A DNA stretch of 17,618 bases from Bacteroidales bacterium (GTDB lineage: Bacteria; Bacteroidota; Bacteroidia; Bacteroidales; Muribaculaceae), in NCBI GenBank assembly GCA_019416425.1, contig DXXK01000003.1, forward strand, positions 1 through 17,618. The letters are read 5' to 3'. Shown here piece by piece: positions 8,340-14,881 of this stretch. A program made the translations under genes and the position numbers. The notes under the pieces are model-generated. The model had not been told where the DNA came from. It saw only the letters and a list, made by a program, of their open reading frames with translations, and did not search any database. Position 1 is the first letter of the stretch. Every line of letters begins with the position of its first letter.

Positions 8340-8367
8340 AAGGCGGATACCTCACGGTGTCCGCCTT
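8340..8367 (+). terminator. Intrinsic terminator of pnp
   Basis: A 12-bp stem (AAGGCGGATACC with GGTGTCCGCCTT, one G-U pair) closes a TCAC loop and is followed by a modest pyrimidine-rich stretch, CTTCGTTTCC. It begins 21 bases after the pnp stop. The weak U-tract suggests moderate efficiency. Confidence 0.75.
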
Positions 8368-8384
8368 CTTCGTTTCCATCAACT

Positions 8385-8422
8385 AAAAAATCAGGCAGAC
8401 GCCGCGCGGCATCCGCCTGATT
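8385..8422 (-). terminator. Intrinsic terminator of the leftward small-protein/Bax1 unit
   Basis: Read on the minus strand, AATCAGGCGGATGCC pairs over 15 bp with GGCGTCTGCCTGATT around a GCGC loop, followed directly by a run of U from 8388 down to 8385. Two pairs are G-U on the minus strand but A-C mismatches on the plus strand. This polarity shows it serves leftward transcription. It starts 18 bases after the small-protein stop and faces the pnp terminator. Confidence 0.9.
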
Positions 8423-8439
8423 CATTATTTCACGGGTTC

Positions 8440-8688
8440 TTACCCAATCAGTTCTGCTATGGCCTCGGTGTCGGGTTCCCAGACACCGTCGGCGTTCATG
8501 CGGACCATATCCATGACATCGTAGACGTCCAGACTGTCATCGTCCACATCCTCATCGCCGTCAATCAGCCTGACTTCGCCGGTGGCCGGATTCACCACCA
8601 ACCGGGCGTTGTCATCGTACAGTTCCTCATCGGCGATGTACTCCATCACCGCCGAAGCCAACTTATCGATCAGTTCCTTCTTCTCCAT
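8440..8688 (-). CDS. Small acidic protein of unknown function
   Basis: This 82-residue protein begins MEKKELIDKLASAVMEYIAD, a likely amphipathic helix. An acidic central run DGDEDVDDDSLDVYDVMD (about 43-60) and an ELIG C-terminus follow. It is soluble, has no cysteine and no signal peptide, and I recognise no family. The longer frame to 8712 would overlap the upstream gene by 17 bases and begin in its last codons. ATG 8688 leaves a 7-base gap and an A/T-rich upstream context, which fits this phylum better. It is the last gene before the leftward terminator and is almost certainly cotranscribed with the Bax inhibitor-1 gene, suggesting a related job or simple transcriptional linkage. Confidence 0.75.
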   Translation of the reverse strand: MEKKELIDKLASAVMEYIADEELYDDNARLVVNPATGEVRLIDGDEDVDDDSLDVYDVMDMVRMNADGVWEPDTEAIAELIG

Positions 8689-8695
8689 AATTAAT

Positions 8696-9415
8696 TTAAT
8701 CACGGTTGCCACCGAAGATACGCAGCAGGAACAGGAACAGGTTGATAAAATCCAGATACAGGTTCATCGCACCCATCGTGGCCAGCTTATCGGCCAGATC
8801 AGGATTCAGGTTCATGGCCGACAGCTGCTTGATCTGCTGGGTATCCCAAGCCGTCAACCCCACGAACAGCAGCACACCGACGATGGAGATGATCCAGTCA
8901 AGCTTGCTGCTTGCCAGGAAGATATTGACAACCATAGCGATGATCAGGCCGAACAGGGCCATCATCAGATAGGTTCCTATCTTGGTCAGGTCGGTCTTGG
9001 TGAAATAGCCGTATACCGACATGGCTCCGAATGTTCCCGACGTTATGAAGAAAGTCATGGCGATGCTGCCCGGAGCGTAGGCGAAGAAGATTGACGACAG
9101 GAAGGCGCCCATCAATGCCGCGTACACAAGGTAGCATGCGATCACCGCACCTGAGGACATCTTGTTGAGTCGTGCCGGAATCATGAACGCCATCACCACC
9201 ATGGCTATGAGCATGCCCCAGAACACAATCTTGTTGCCGAATATGAACATAACCGCCGCGGGCGACGAAGCCACACCCAGCGATACGAACGCGGTGATCA
9301 GCAGTCCAAGGAACATACGGACATACACGCGCTTCATCACGGCGTTGGTCTGCCGTGTCACCGCTCCGGCACCACCGTAGTAGGGAGGAGGGGTCTGTTG
9401 ATTCTGATACTCCAT
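8696..9415 (-). CDS. Bax inhibitor-1/YetJ (YccA) family integral membrane protein
   Basis: The 239-residue product has a short polar Pro/Tyr/Gln-rich N-terminus and about seven hydrophobic segments (near 34-50, 55-80, 88-112, 117-135, 147-168, 173-190 and 215-235). The family-typical AWDTQQIKQL is at 189-198, and the last membrane segment is NLYLDFINLFLFLLRIFG. D191 and D222 correspond in position and context to the paired aspartates that form the pH-sensitive calcium-leak site in Bacillus YetJ. That suggests an inner-membrane Ca2+ leak or stress-related role, although the physiological function in Bacteroidota is unknown. The gene lies between argS and a small acidic gene, all leftward. No consensus promoter was found in the 151 bases before it. 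Confidence 0.93.
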   Translation of the reverse strand: MEYQNQQTPPPYYGGAGAVTRQTNAVMKRVYVRMFLGLLITAFVSLGVASSPAAVMFIFGNKIVFWGMLIAMVVMAFMIPARLNKMSSGAVIACYLVYAALMGAFLSSIFFAYAPGSIAMTFFITSGTFGAMSVYGYFTKTDLTKIGTYLMMALFGLIIAMVVNIFLASSKLDWIISIVGVLLFVGLTAWDTQQIKQLSAMNLNPDLADKLATMGAMNLYLDFINLFLFLLRIFGGNRD

Positions 9416-9455
9416 AATATTAATTTGAGTTTTAAGTTTCTGTTATCGTTTACAT

Positions 9456-9525
9456 CGGCCGGATTCTTGCGGCCGGTCAAGGTTCTCTATATGGATAGAG
9501 ACTCTTTCAATTGATATTCTATCAA
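9456..9525. repeat. Three consecutive small inverted repeats between argS and the Bax1 gene
   Basis: The 151-base gap (9416-9566) contains three hairpin-capable inverted repeats. They are CGGCCG...CGGCCG (9456-9475, 8-base loop), TCTCTAT ATGG ATAGAGA (9484-9501) and TTGATA TTC TATCAA (9511-9525). None is followed by a clear U-tract on the minus strand, so they do not form a classical terminator for argS. They may process or stabilise an argS-Bax1 transcript, or act in its leader. Confidence 0.5.
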
Positions 9526-9566
9526 ATTCCGTGCCACAAATCAGGCTCCTGCCGCCGGGCTCCGGA

Positions 9567-11342
9567 TTACATCCGCTCCGGCACCTCTATACCTAATAAT
9601 GCCAAACCGGCCTTCAATGTTCTGGCCGTAACGGCCGAAAGCTTCAGGCGCAGGCTACGCTTGGACTCGTCCTCCTCCTTCAGGATGGAGAAATCATGGT
9701 AGAACTGGTTGTATTCCTTGGCCAGCTCGAAGCAGTATTTGGCGATGACGGCGGGCGAGTACTTGCGTCCGGCATCGGCCACCACATTGCGGAAGTCGGC
9801 GATCTTCTGTATCAGTTCCGTCTCCTTCTTGTTGGGCGCTGCCAGCTCGCCTTGTCCGTAACCGGCCTCCTGGGCCTTGCGCAGAACCGAGCGTATACGC
9901 GCGTAGGTGTACTGGATGAAGGGACCCGTGTCACCGTTGAAGTCGATGCTCTCCTTGGGATTGAACATCATGTTCTTGCGCGGGTCCACCTTCAGCAGGA
10001 AGTATTTCAGAGCGCCGAGTCCCACCTTGCGGGCCACCTCGCGTGCCTCTTCCTCCGGCATCTCGGCAAGTCGGTCGGCAGCCATCTCGGCAGCGTCGGC
10101 CACCATCGTGTCCATAAGGTCGTCGGCATCCACCACCGTTCCCTCGCGGCTCTTCATCTTGCCTTCCGGCAGCTCGACCATACCGTAGCTGAAGTGCTTC
10201 AGATCCTTGCCCCATTTGAAGCCCAGGCGGTCCAGCAATATGGCCAGCACCTGGAAGTGATAGTTCTGCTCGTTGCCGACCACATACACCATCTTGTCGA
10301 TGGGGAAGTCGCGGAAGCGCAGCTTGGCCGTGCCTATGTCCTGGGTCATATAGACCGACGTTCCGTCCGAACGGAGCAACAGTTTCTGGTCCAGGCCTTC
10401 GTCGGTCAGGTCGGCCCATACGGAGCCGTCCTCCTTGCGGTACATCTTGCCTTCCTCCAGACCGCGAAGCACCAGATCCTTCCCCTCCAGATAGGTCTGC
10501 GATTCATAGTATATCTTGTCGAAGTCCACGCCCAGACGCTTGTAGGTCTCGTCGAAGCCGGCGTAAACCCAGCTGTTCATCGTTTCCCACAGCTTGCGGA
10601 CCTCGGGGTCGTTCTGCTCCCAGCGTACCAGCATCTCGCGCGCCTCCTGCATCAGCGGCGACGCGGCCTTGGCCTCGTCCTCGCTCATGCCCTGCTCCAT
10701 CAGTTCCTTTACCTCCTGACGGTAGTGTTTGTCGAACGCCACGTAGAAATCGCCGATCAGATGATCGCCCTTCTTGCCCACACTCTCGGGTGTCGCGCCG
10801 TTGCCCCATTTCTGCCATGCCAGCATCGACTTGCAGATATGGATGCCCCGGTCGTTCACGATGTTGGTCTTGACCACCTTGTTGCCGTTGGCCTTCAGGA
10901 TCTCCGACAGCGAGTAACCCAGCAGGTTGTTGCGCACATGGCCTAAATGCAAAGGCTTGTTGGTGTTGGGACTCGAATACTCCACCATCACCAGCGGGCT
11001 GTCCTCTCCGGCCTTCACCAGACCGTATTCGGGATTCTCGGCTATGGCCCGGAACACATCCAGCCAGTAGTGCTGGCTGATCACGATGTTGAGGAAGCCC
11101 TTGATCACGTTGTACTTCTCCACCGCAGGCACATTCGCGACGAGCCACTGGCCTATCTCCTGGGCCGTGGCCTGCGGAGCCTTGTGCGATGCCTTCAGAT
11201 ACGGGAACACCACCAGCGTGACGTCTCCCTCGAATTCCTTGCGCGTCGGGTCAAGCTGAATGCCCTCGGCATCCACCTCCAGTCCGTACAGGGCCCGCAG
11301 CGCTTCGGCCGCGCCCCGCTTGATTACTTCCTCTATTGTCAT
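9567..11342 (-). CDS. argS: Arginyl-tRNA synthetase
   Basis: This 591-residue class I aminoacyl-tRNA synthetase charges tRNA-Arg. Visible features are the N-terminal Add1-type domain, the ArgRS signature YSSPNTNKPLHLGHVRNN with HLGH at 132-135, and the second class I motif, here GKMKSREGT (394-402), a variant of KMSKS as is common in ArgRS. The C-terminal anticodon-binding DALR domain contains TGPFIQYTYARIRSVLRKA and ends in a LLGIEVPERM-type terminus. Length and motifs are normal for the family. A consensus promoter precedes it by about 35 bases, and the HU-gene terminator lies just upstream, so argS starts its own transcript. That transcript may continue into the Bax1 gene because no terminator is evident. 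Confidence 0.98.
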   Translation of the reverse strand: MTIEEVIKRGAAEALRALYGLEVDAEGIQLDPTRKEFEGDVTLVVFPYLKASHKAPQATAQEIGQWLVANVPAVEKYNVIKGFLNIVISQHYWLDVFRAIAENPEYGLVKAGEDSPLVMVEYSSPNTNKPLHLGHVRNNLLGYSLSEILKANGNKVVKTNIVNDRGIHICKSMLAWQKWGNGATPESVGKKGDHLIGDFYVAFDKHYRQEVKELMEQGMSEDEAKAASPLMQEAREMLVRWEQNDPEVRKLWETMNSWVYAGFDETYKRLGVDFDKIYYESQTYLEGKDLVLRGLEEGKMYRKEDGSVWADLTDEGLDQKLLLRSDGTSVYMTQDIGTAKLRFRDFPIDKMVYVVGNEQNYHFQVLAILLDRLGFKWGKDLKHFSYGMVELPEGKMKSREGTVVDADDLMDTMVADAAEMAADRLAEMPEEEAREVARKVGLGALKYFLLKVDPRKNMMFNPKESIDFNGDTGPFIQYTYARIRSVLRKAQEAGYGQGELAAPNKKETELIQKIADFRNVVADAGRKYSPAVIAKYCFELAKEYNQFYHDFSILKEEDESKRSLRLKLSAVTARTLKAGLALLGIEVPERM

Positions 11343-11383
11343 TATTATTGTCCTTAATTTACTCCTTAATATATATTAAAGTG

Positions 11384-11414
11384 CAAATTTAGCATTTTTC
11401 AGCTAATTGACCAA
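11384..11414 (-). promoter_or_regulatory. Leftward sigma-ABfr-type promoter for argS
   Basis: On the minus strand the -7 box is TAAATTTG (11384-11391) and the -33 element is TTG (11412-11414), 20 bases apart. The predicted start near 11378 gives a leader of about 35 bases. It sits just downstream of the HU-gene terminator. Confidence 0.72.
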
Positions 11415-11436
11415 TACTTTCTGCGTTAAGGAGCGT

Positions 11437-11464
11437 AAAAAAGCGGGCCCGAGGGTCCGCTTTT
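11437..11464 (-). terminator. Intrinsic terminator of the HU gene
   Basis: On the minus strand, AAAAGCGGACCC can pair with GGGCCCGCTTTT (one A-C mismatch), followed by a run of six U. It lies 20 bases beyond the HU stop codon and upstream of the argS promoter. The stem is slightly better on the plus strand, where the mismatch becomes G-U, but no rightward gene ends here. Confidence 0.8.
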
Positions 11465-11484
11465 GCTCTTCATATCCTGTCGGT

Positions 11485-11748
11485 TTATTTTCCGAGCTCG
11501 GCAGCCGGTTTGAACTTGACCACCTTGCGGGCGGCTATCTCGATCTTCTCCTTGGTGCGGGGATTGATGCCCGTGCGGGCCTCCTTCTCGACTACGCTGA
11601 ATGTGCCGAAACCAATCAGCTGCACCTTGTCATCATTTGCGAGCGCCTGCTCGATGCTCTCCAATACCGCGTCCACAGCCTTCTTGGCATCTACCTTGCT
11701 CAGGCCTGCCTTTGCCGCAACTTCATTGGTCAAATCTGTCTTGTTCAT
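11485..11748 (-). CDS. HU/IHF-family nucleoid DNA-binding protein
   Basis: The 87-residue product begins MNKTDLTNEVAAKAGLSK, the usual HU start. Then come the dimerisation helix DAVLESIEQALANDD, IGFGTFSV, and the DNA-binding arm EARTGINPRTKEKIEIAARKVVKFKPAAEL with the intercalating Pro at about 63. Length is standard for HU. ATG 11748 is chosen because the frame upstream (from a TTG at 11817) would add 23 polar residues with no family counterpart. The gene is monocistronic, with its own promoter at 11872-11902 and a terminator at 11437-11464. The leader is about 118 bases, long for so small a gene. Confidence 0.97.
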   Translation of the reverse strand: MNKTDLTNEVAAKAGLSKVDAKKAVDAVLESIEQALANDDKVQLIGFGTFSVVEKEARTGINPRTKEKIEIAARKVVKFKPAAELGK

Positions 11749-11871
11749 GTCTCTGAATTTTATTTGGGTTTGTGTATGTTTTTCACTAAGTCGGTCCGAT
11801 TTTTTGAATTGATCCAAGCCGGTTCTTAAACTTTCTTAAATAAGTCTAAACAACTTCCATGCTTGCGCCGA

Positions 11872-11902
11872 CAAATATACTATTATTTATGCTATTAACA
11901 AA
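11872..11902 (-). promoter_or_regulatory. Leftward sigma-ABfr-type promoter for the HU gene
   Basis: On the minus strand TATATTTG (11872-11879) is an exact -7 match, and TTTG (11899-11902) lies 19 bases upstream as the -33 element. Transcription should start near 11866. The rest of the 171-base gap up to 11988 must also hold the promoter of the rightward rhomboid operon, for which I saw no consensus match. Confidence 0.75.
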
Positions 11903-11988
11903 TAATTTCACGTTCTTTTTTATAAATACCCCTTATTTTTACCTATTTTGCCGTTTTTTTCGTTATAGTGTTAGCGAATTCTTGAATT

Positions 11989-12753
11989 ATGAATGCATAT
12001 ACCCCCCGCCGGCTCAACATACCGCCGGTCACATTGAACCTGATTATAATCTGCACCCTGGTCTGGCTGGTGGAATTCCTGTTCCCCGGCTTCACCGCCA
12101 AGAGTCTCTATCCGCACTGTGCCCTCCACTATTTCGGTGCAGAGGACTTCAAGTTCGGCCAGCTGTTCACCTACATGTTCATGCATGACTCCAGCAACAT
12201 CATACATCTGCTCTTCAACATGTTCACGCTGTTCATGTTCGGGCCCATCCTGGAACGGACATGGGGACAGAGCCGATTCCTTGTGTTCTACATCATATGC
12301 GGTATCGGCGCCGCCCTGGTACAGGAGGCCGTATGGGGCATGACATGGGAGCATGACTACATCTCCGACATGGCCCGGCTGAACGGTCTGACCTACGAAC
12401 ATATGGAGCAAGCCATCAACGCAGCCATCGCCAACCATGACATGAGCATCATCAGCAATATGGAGATGATGAAGAACTCCATGATCACCATCGGCGCCTC
12501 CGGCGCCATCTTCGGCTTGCTGCTGGGATTCGCCTTCGTCTTCCCCAACATGCCGCTATATCTGTTCTTCATACCCATTCCCATCAAGGCCAAATGGATG
12601 GTGCTTGGCTACGGCGTGCTGGAATTCTTCCTGGGCGTCAGCGGCGGCGGTACGGTGGCGCATTTCGCCCACCTCGGCGGCATGCTGTTCGGTCTTGTCA
12701 TTCTGCTGATCTGGAAGAAGCAAGGCAAACTGCATGGCAATGGATTCTATTAA
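11989..12753 (+). CDS. Rhomboid-family intramembrane serine protease
   Basis: This 254-residue multi-pass membrane protein has the complete rhomboid active site: the HxxxN motif (H73, N77 in IIHLLFNM), the catalytic serine S171 in GASGAIFG, and the catalytic histidine H228 in FAHLGGMLFG. Six hydrophobic segments can be seen. A ~50-residue polar insertion (about 117-165, rich in Met, His and acidic residues) lies between the segment ending near 115 and the serine helix. The family cleaves membrane proteins within or near their transmembrane segments; no substrate can be predicted here. It is the first gene of a rightward operon, followed after 12 bases by a second rhomboid-family gene. The ATG at 11989 is preceded by a very AT-rich region. 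Confidence 0.95.
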   Translation: MNAYTPRRLNIPPVTLNLIIICTLVWLVEFLFPGFTAKSLYPHCALHYFGAEDFKFGQLFTYMFMHDSSNIIHLLFNMFTLFMFGPILERTWGQSRFLVFYIICGIGAALVQEAVWGMTWEHDYISDMARLNGLTYEHMEQAINAAIANHDMSIISNMEMMKNSMITIGASGAIFGLLLGFAFVFPNMPLYLFFIPIPIKAKWMVLGYGVLEFFLGVSGGGTVAHFAHLGGMLFGLVILLIWKKQGKLHGNGFY

Positions 12754-12765
12754 GACATTTGGCCG

Positions 12766-13578
12766 GTGAACCCTATACTTAGATATTTCATCACCGACCG
12801 CCCGGTGATGTGGCTGTGCGCCGTCAACCTTGCCGTGGCCATGGTGATATGGCTGGCGATGGGACTGCAGGCTGTGGCCGGCGTTTCCGGGGCCTGGATC
12901 TTCACCATCTTCGCATTGCCGCTCCGGTTCATGGATGCCGTAACGCATCCCTGGACCATATTGACCTACATGTTCGCCCAGGCCGACGTTCTGCAGCTGC
13001 TGTTCAACATGCTGTGGCTGGTATGGTTCGGACGGATGCTGGCCGACACTGACTCCAGCCGCACGGCGATGACGCTGTATGTGGGCGGAGGCGTGGCCGG
13101 AGGCATATGCTACCTTATCGCAGGCACCTTGAATGCCCCGGGATCATTCCTGATGGGTTCGTCGGCAGCAATTCTCTCATTGATGGCATACACCGCCGTT
13201 CGGCAGCCCGACCGCGAGGTGCCTCTGCTGCTGATCGGCAATGTCCGACTGAAATGGATCGCCATCGTCACGATCGTCATCACCCTGCTGGGATCCACGG
13301 GAATCTCGGCGCATTGCGCACACCTCGGCGGCGCGCTGTTCCCGTTCCTGCTGATCGCCTGGCGACGGATGGCCCGCGCCCGCGCCGATAAGACGCCTCG
13401 GCGACGTGCGCCGAAGTCCTTGCGCTCCGGCAGGCAGCTGCGTAGTCCCCATCCCGCGCAGGAAACGCCCGAGCAGACGCTGGACCGTCTGCTGGACAAG
13501 GTCCGAGTCTCCGGTTTCGATTCCCTGACCCGCAAGGAGAAGGCTCTTCTGGACGAGATCTCGCAAAAATTAGACTGA
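12766..13578 (+). CDS. Second rhomboid-family protein with DUF6576-like tail
   Basis: The 270-residue product has a six-segment rhomboid core (about 15-200) and a basic linker (about 200-235). It ends in LDRLLDKVRVSGFDSLTRKEKALLDEISQKLD, which resembles the DUF6576 tail of Bacteroidota rhomboids. Active-site residues are partly kept: S133 in GSSAAILS (canonical GxSGxxFG), H186 in AHLGGALF, and N81 in LLFNM. The usual HxxxN histidine is Gln77, and the glycine after the serine is Ala134. It may be a weak or specialised protease or a pseudoprotease. The start is GTG at 12766; the next in-frame ATG is codon 15, inside the first hydrophobic segment, so GTG is favoured. The frame is the same as that of the preceding rhomboid, separated by its TAA and four codons. 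Confidence 0.88.
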   Translation: MNPILRYFITDRPVMWLCAVNLAVAMVIWLAMGLQAVAGVSGAWIFTIFALPLRFMDAVTHPWTILTYMFAQADVLQLLFNMLWLVWFGRMLADTDSSRTAMTLYVGGGVAGGICYLIAGTLNAPGSFLMGSSAAILSLMAYTAVRQPDREVPLLLIGNVRLKWIAIVTIVITLLGSTGISAHCAHLGGALFPFLLIAWRRMARARADKTPRRRAPKSLRSGRQLRSPHPAQETPEQTLDRLLDKVRVSGFDSLTRKEKALLDEISQKLD

Positions 13579-13600
13579 TTATTCTTCAACAAGACTGATT

Positions 13601-14788
13601 ATGTTTCTGCCTATTGTCAAACCGATGGCCCGCGCCGTGCTGCGTATCATCTCGATAATAATATTCGCAATCACTATTGTATCTGCCTATGGCGGATACG
13701 CTGACACCCGTTATGTGGGATTCCTTGGCGTGATGGTGATGGCTCTGCCCTACATGGCCATACTGACCATGATCATCACCGTGCTGTGGTTCCTGGCCAA
13801 GCGCTGGATTACCGGAGCCATCGGCGTGGCTACACTGGTGGCCATCTGGGGTCCGCTGATGGGTGTGTTCCCGCTGAAGTCCGAGCGCAATCCATCGCCC
13901 GGAGCGCAGCAGTTCACGCTCCTGTCGTGGAACTGGCTGCATGGCTGGGACCAGAATTACGAGCCAAAAACGGATCCGAGGGGCGGCCGCACCACCGACC
14001 AGCCCGACAACGCCGGACTGCAGTTCATCCTCGATACCGATGCCGACATAGTCTGCCTGCAGGAATGCACAGGCTGGGGCAACGGCGAGCCGCCGCAGCT
14101 GGAACGATACCAGGCACGCTGGAACAGGCAGTATCCGCACAGCGCCTTCGAGCCGGGATGGGACAACCGCGTGTTCAGCAAGTATCCCGTGCGTGTCGTA
14201 CCGATGGACAAAGTGATCCAGAATACCCTGGGCGGCGTGCCGGACTATATCGACGACCCAAGGCTGCTCCGCTTCTTCAGCTTCTACGAGGTGGACGTCC
14301 CCAACCATCCCCTGCTGCTGGTCAACGTCCATCTCTATTCCCCCGGGCTGACCGACCAGGAGCGTAACGTCGTGACCGACATCAAGTCGGTGGATACCGC
14401 CAAGGAAAGCGCCAGCGAGTTCAAGAACACCATCTTCCACAAACTGAAGGAGGCCTTCAGGTATCATCGCCAGCAGGTCGGCCTTATCAGCGACGTGGTC
14501 AGGAAATTCCAGGGACCCACCATTGTCTGCGGCGACTTCAACGACGTGCCGGAATCCTACGCTTGGCGCATGATGGAGAAGGAAGGCTTCAAGGATGCCT
14601 ACGCCCAGGTGGGTTTCGGTCCGATGGTGACCTACAACAAGCATCTGTTCTGGTTCCATATCGACCAGATCATGTACCGTGGCCCACTGTATCCCCTCAG
14701 CGTCAAGAAGGGTAAGATCAAGACCTCCGACCACTATCCGTTGGTCGCCACCTTCGAGTTCGAGCAGGGAAAGTCCGCAAACAACTGA
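13601..14788 (+). CDS. Membrane-anchored endonuclease/exonuclease/phosphatase (EEP) family protein
   Basis: The 395-residue product has two or three N-terminal hydrophobic segments (about 12-30, 38-65 and 70-90), followed by an EEP (DNase I-like) domain from about 104. Motifs in order are LLSWNW (N111), VCLQEC (E155), VNVHLYS (H244), VCGDFND (D312, N314), HIDQIMY (D355) and TSDHYPLVATF (D377, H378). These are the metal-binding and catalytic positions of the superfamily and look intact. Substrate cannot be told from sequence, since the superfamily includes nucleases, lipid phosphodiesterases and phosphatases. The membrane anchor probably places the domain on the periplasmic side. The gene starts 22 bases after the second rhomboid and is followed by a strong terminator, so it is the last gene of the operon. 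Confidence 0.92.
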   Translation: MFLPIVKPMARAVLRIISIIIFAITIVSAYGGYADTRYVGFLGVMVMALPYMAILTMIITVLWFLAKRWITGAIGVATLVAIWGPLMGVFPLKSERNPSPGAQQFTLLSWNWLHGWDQNYEPKTDPRGGRTTDQPDNAGLQFILDTDADIVCLQECTGWGNGEPPQLERYQARWNRQYPHSAFEPGWDNRVFSKYPVRVVPMDKVIQNTLGGVPDYIDDPRLLRFFSFYEVDVPNHPLLLVNVHLYSPGLTDQERNVVTDIKSVDTAKESASEFKNTIFHKLKEAFRYHRQQVGLISDVVRKFQGPTIVCGDFNDVPESYAWRMMEKEGFKDAYAQVGFGPMVTYNKHLFWFHIDQIMYRGPLYPLSVKKGKIKTSDHYPLVATFEFEQGKSANN

Positions 14789-14817
14789 CCCAGCCGTCAG
14801 GTTATTTTGATATTTTT

Positions 14818-14848
14818 TCCGGGATTAGCCTTAATTCCGGATTTTTTT
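14818..14848 (+). terminator. Intrinsic terminator of the rhomboid/EEP operon
   Basis: TCCGGGATTA pairs over 10 bp with TAATTCCGGA (one G-U) around a GCCT loop, followed immediately by seven T. It lies 29 bases after the EEP stop. The T-run ends three bases before the dcp -7 box. Confidence 0.92.
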
Positions 14849-14851
14849 CAT

Positions 14852-14859
14852 TATATTTG
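14852..14859 (+). promoter_or_regulatory. Promoter -7 box for dcp
   Basis: TATATTTG is an exact TAnnTTTG match, followed by CACC and a short A/C-rich leader of about 15 bases before ATG 14882. No TTG or TTTG lies 19-21 bases upstream; that position falls in the stem of the preceding terminator. The promoter is called from the -7 box and position alone. Confidence 0.6.
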
Positions 14860-14881
14860 CACCAAACAACAACATTACATA

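Noticed and set aside
11749..11817. N-terminal extension of the HU gene from a TTG at 11817
   Set aside because: HU proteins begin at MNKTDL-type sequences; the extra 23 polar residues have no family counterpart and the codon is a weak start.
11941..11950. TATTTTG as a -7 box for the rhomboid operon
   Set aside because: It is one base short of TAnnTTTG, and no TTG or TTTG lies 19-21 bases upstream.
14807..14881. N-terminal extension of dcp
   Set aside because: It would overlap the terminator and lie upstream of the predicted transcript start. Starting at 14882 gives a normal signal peptide at the N-terminus.
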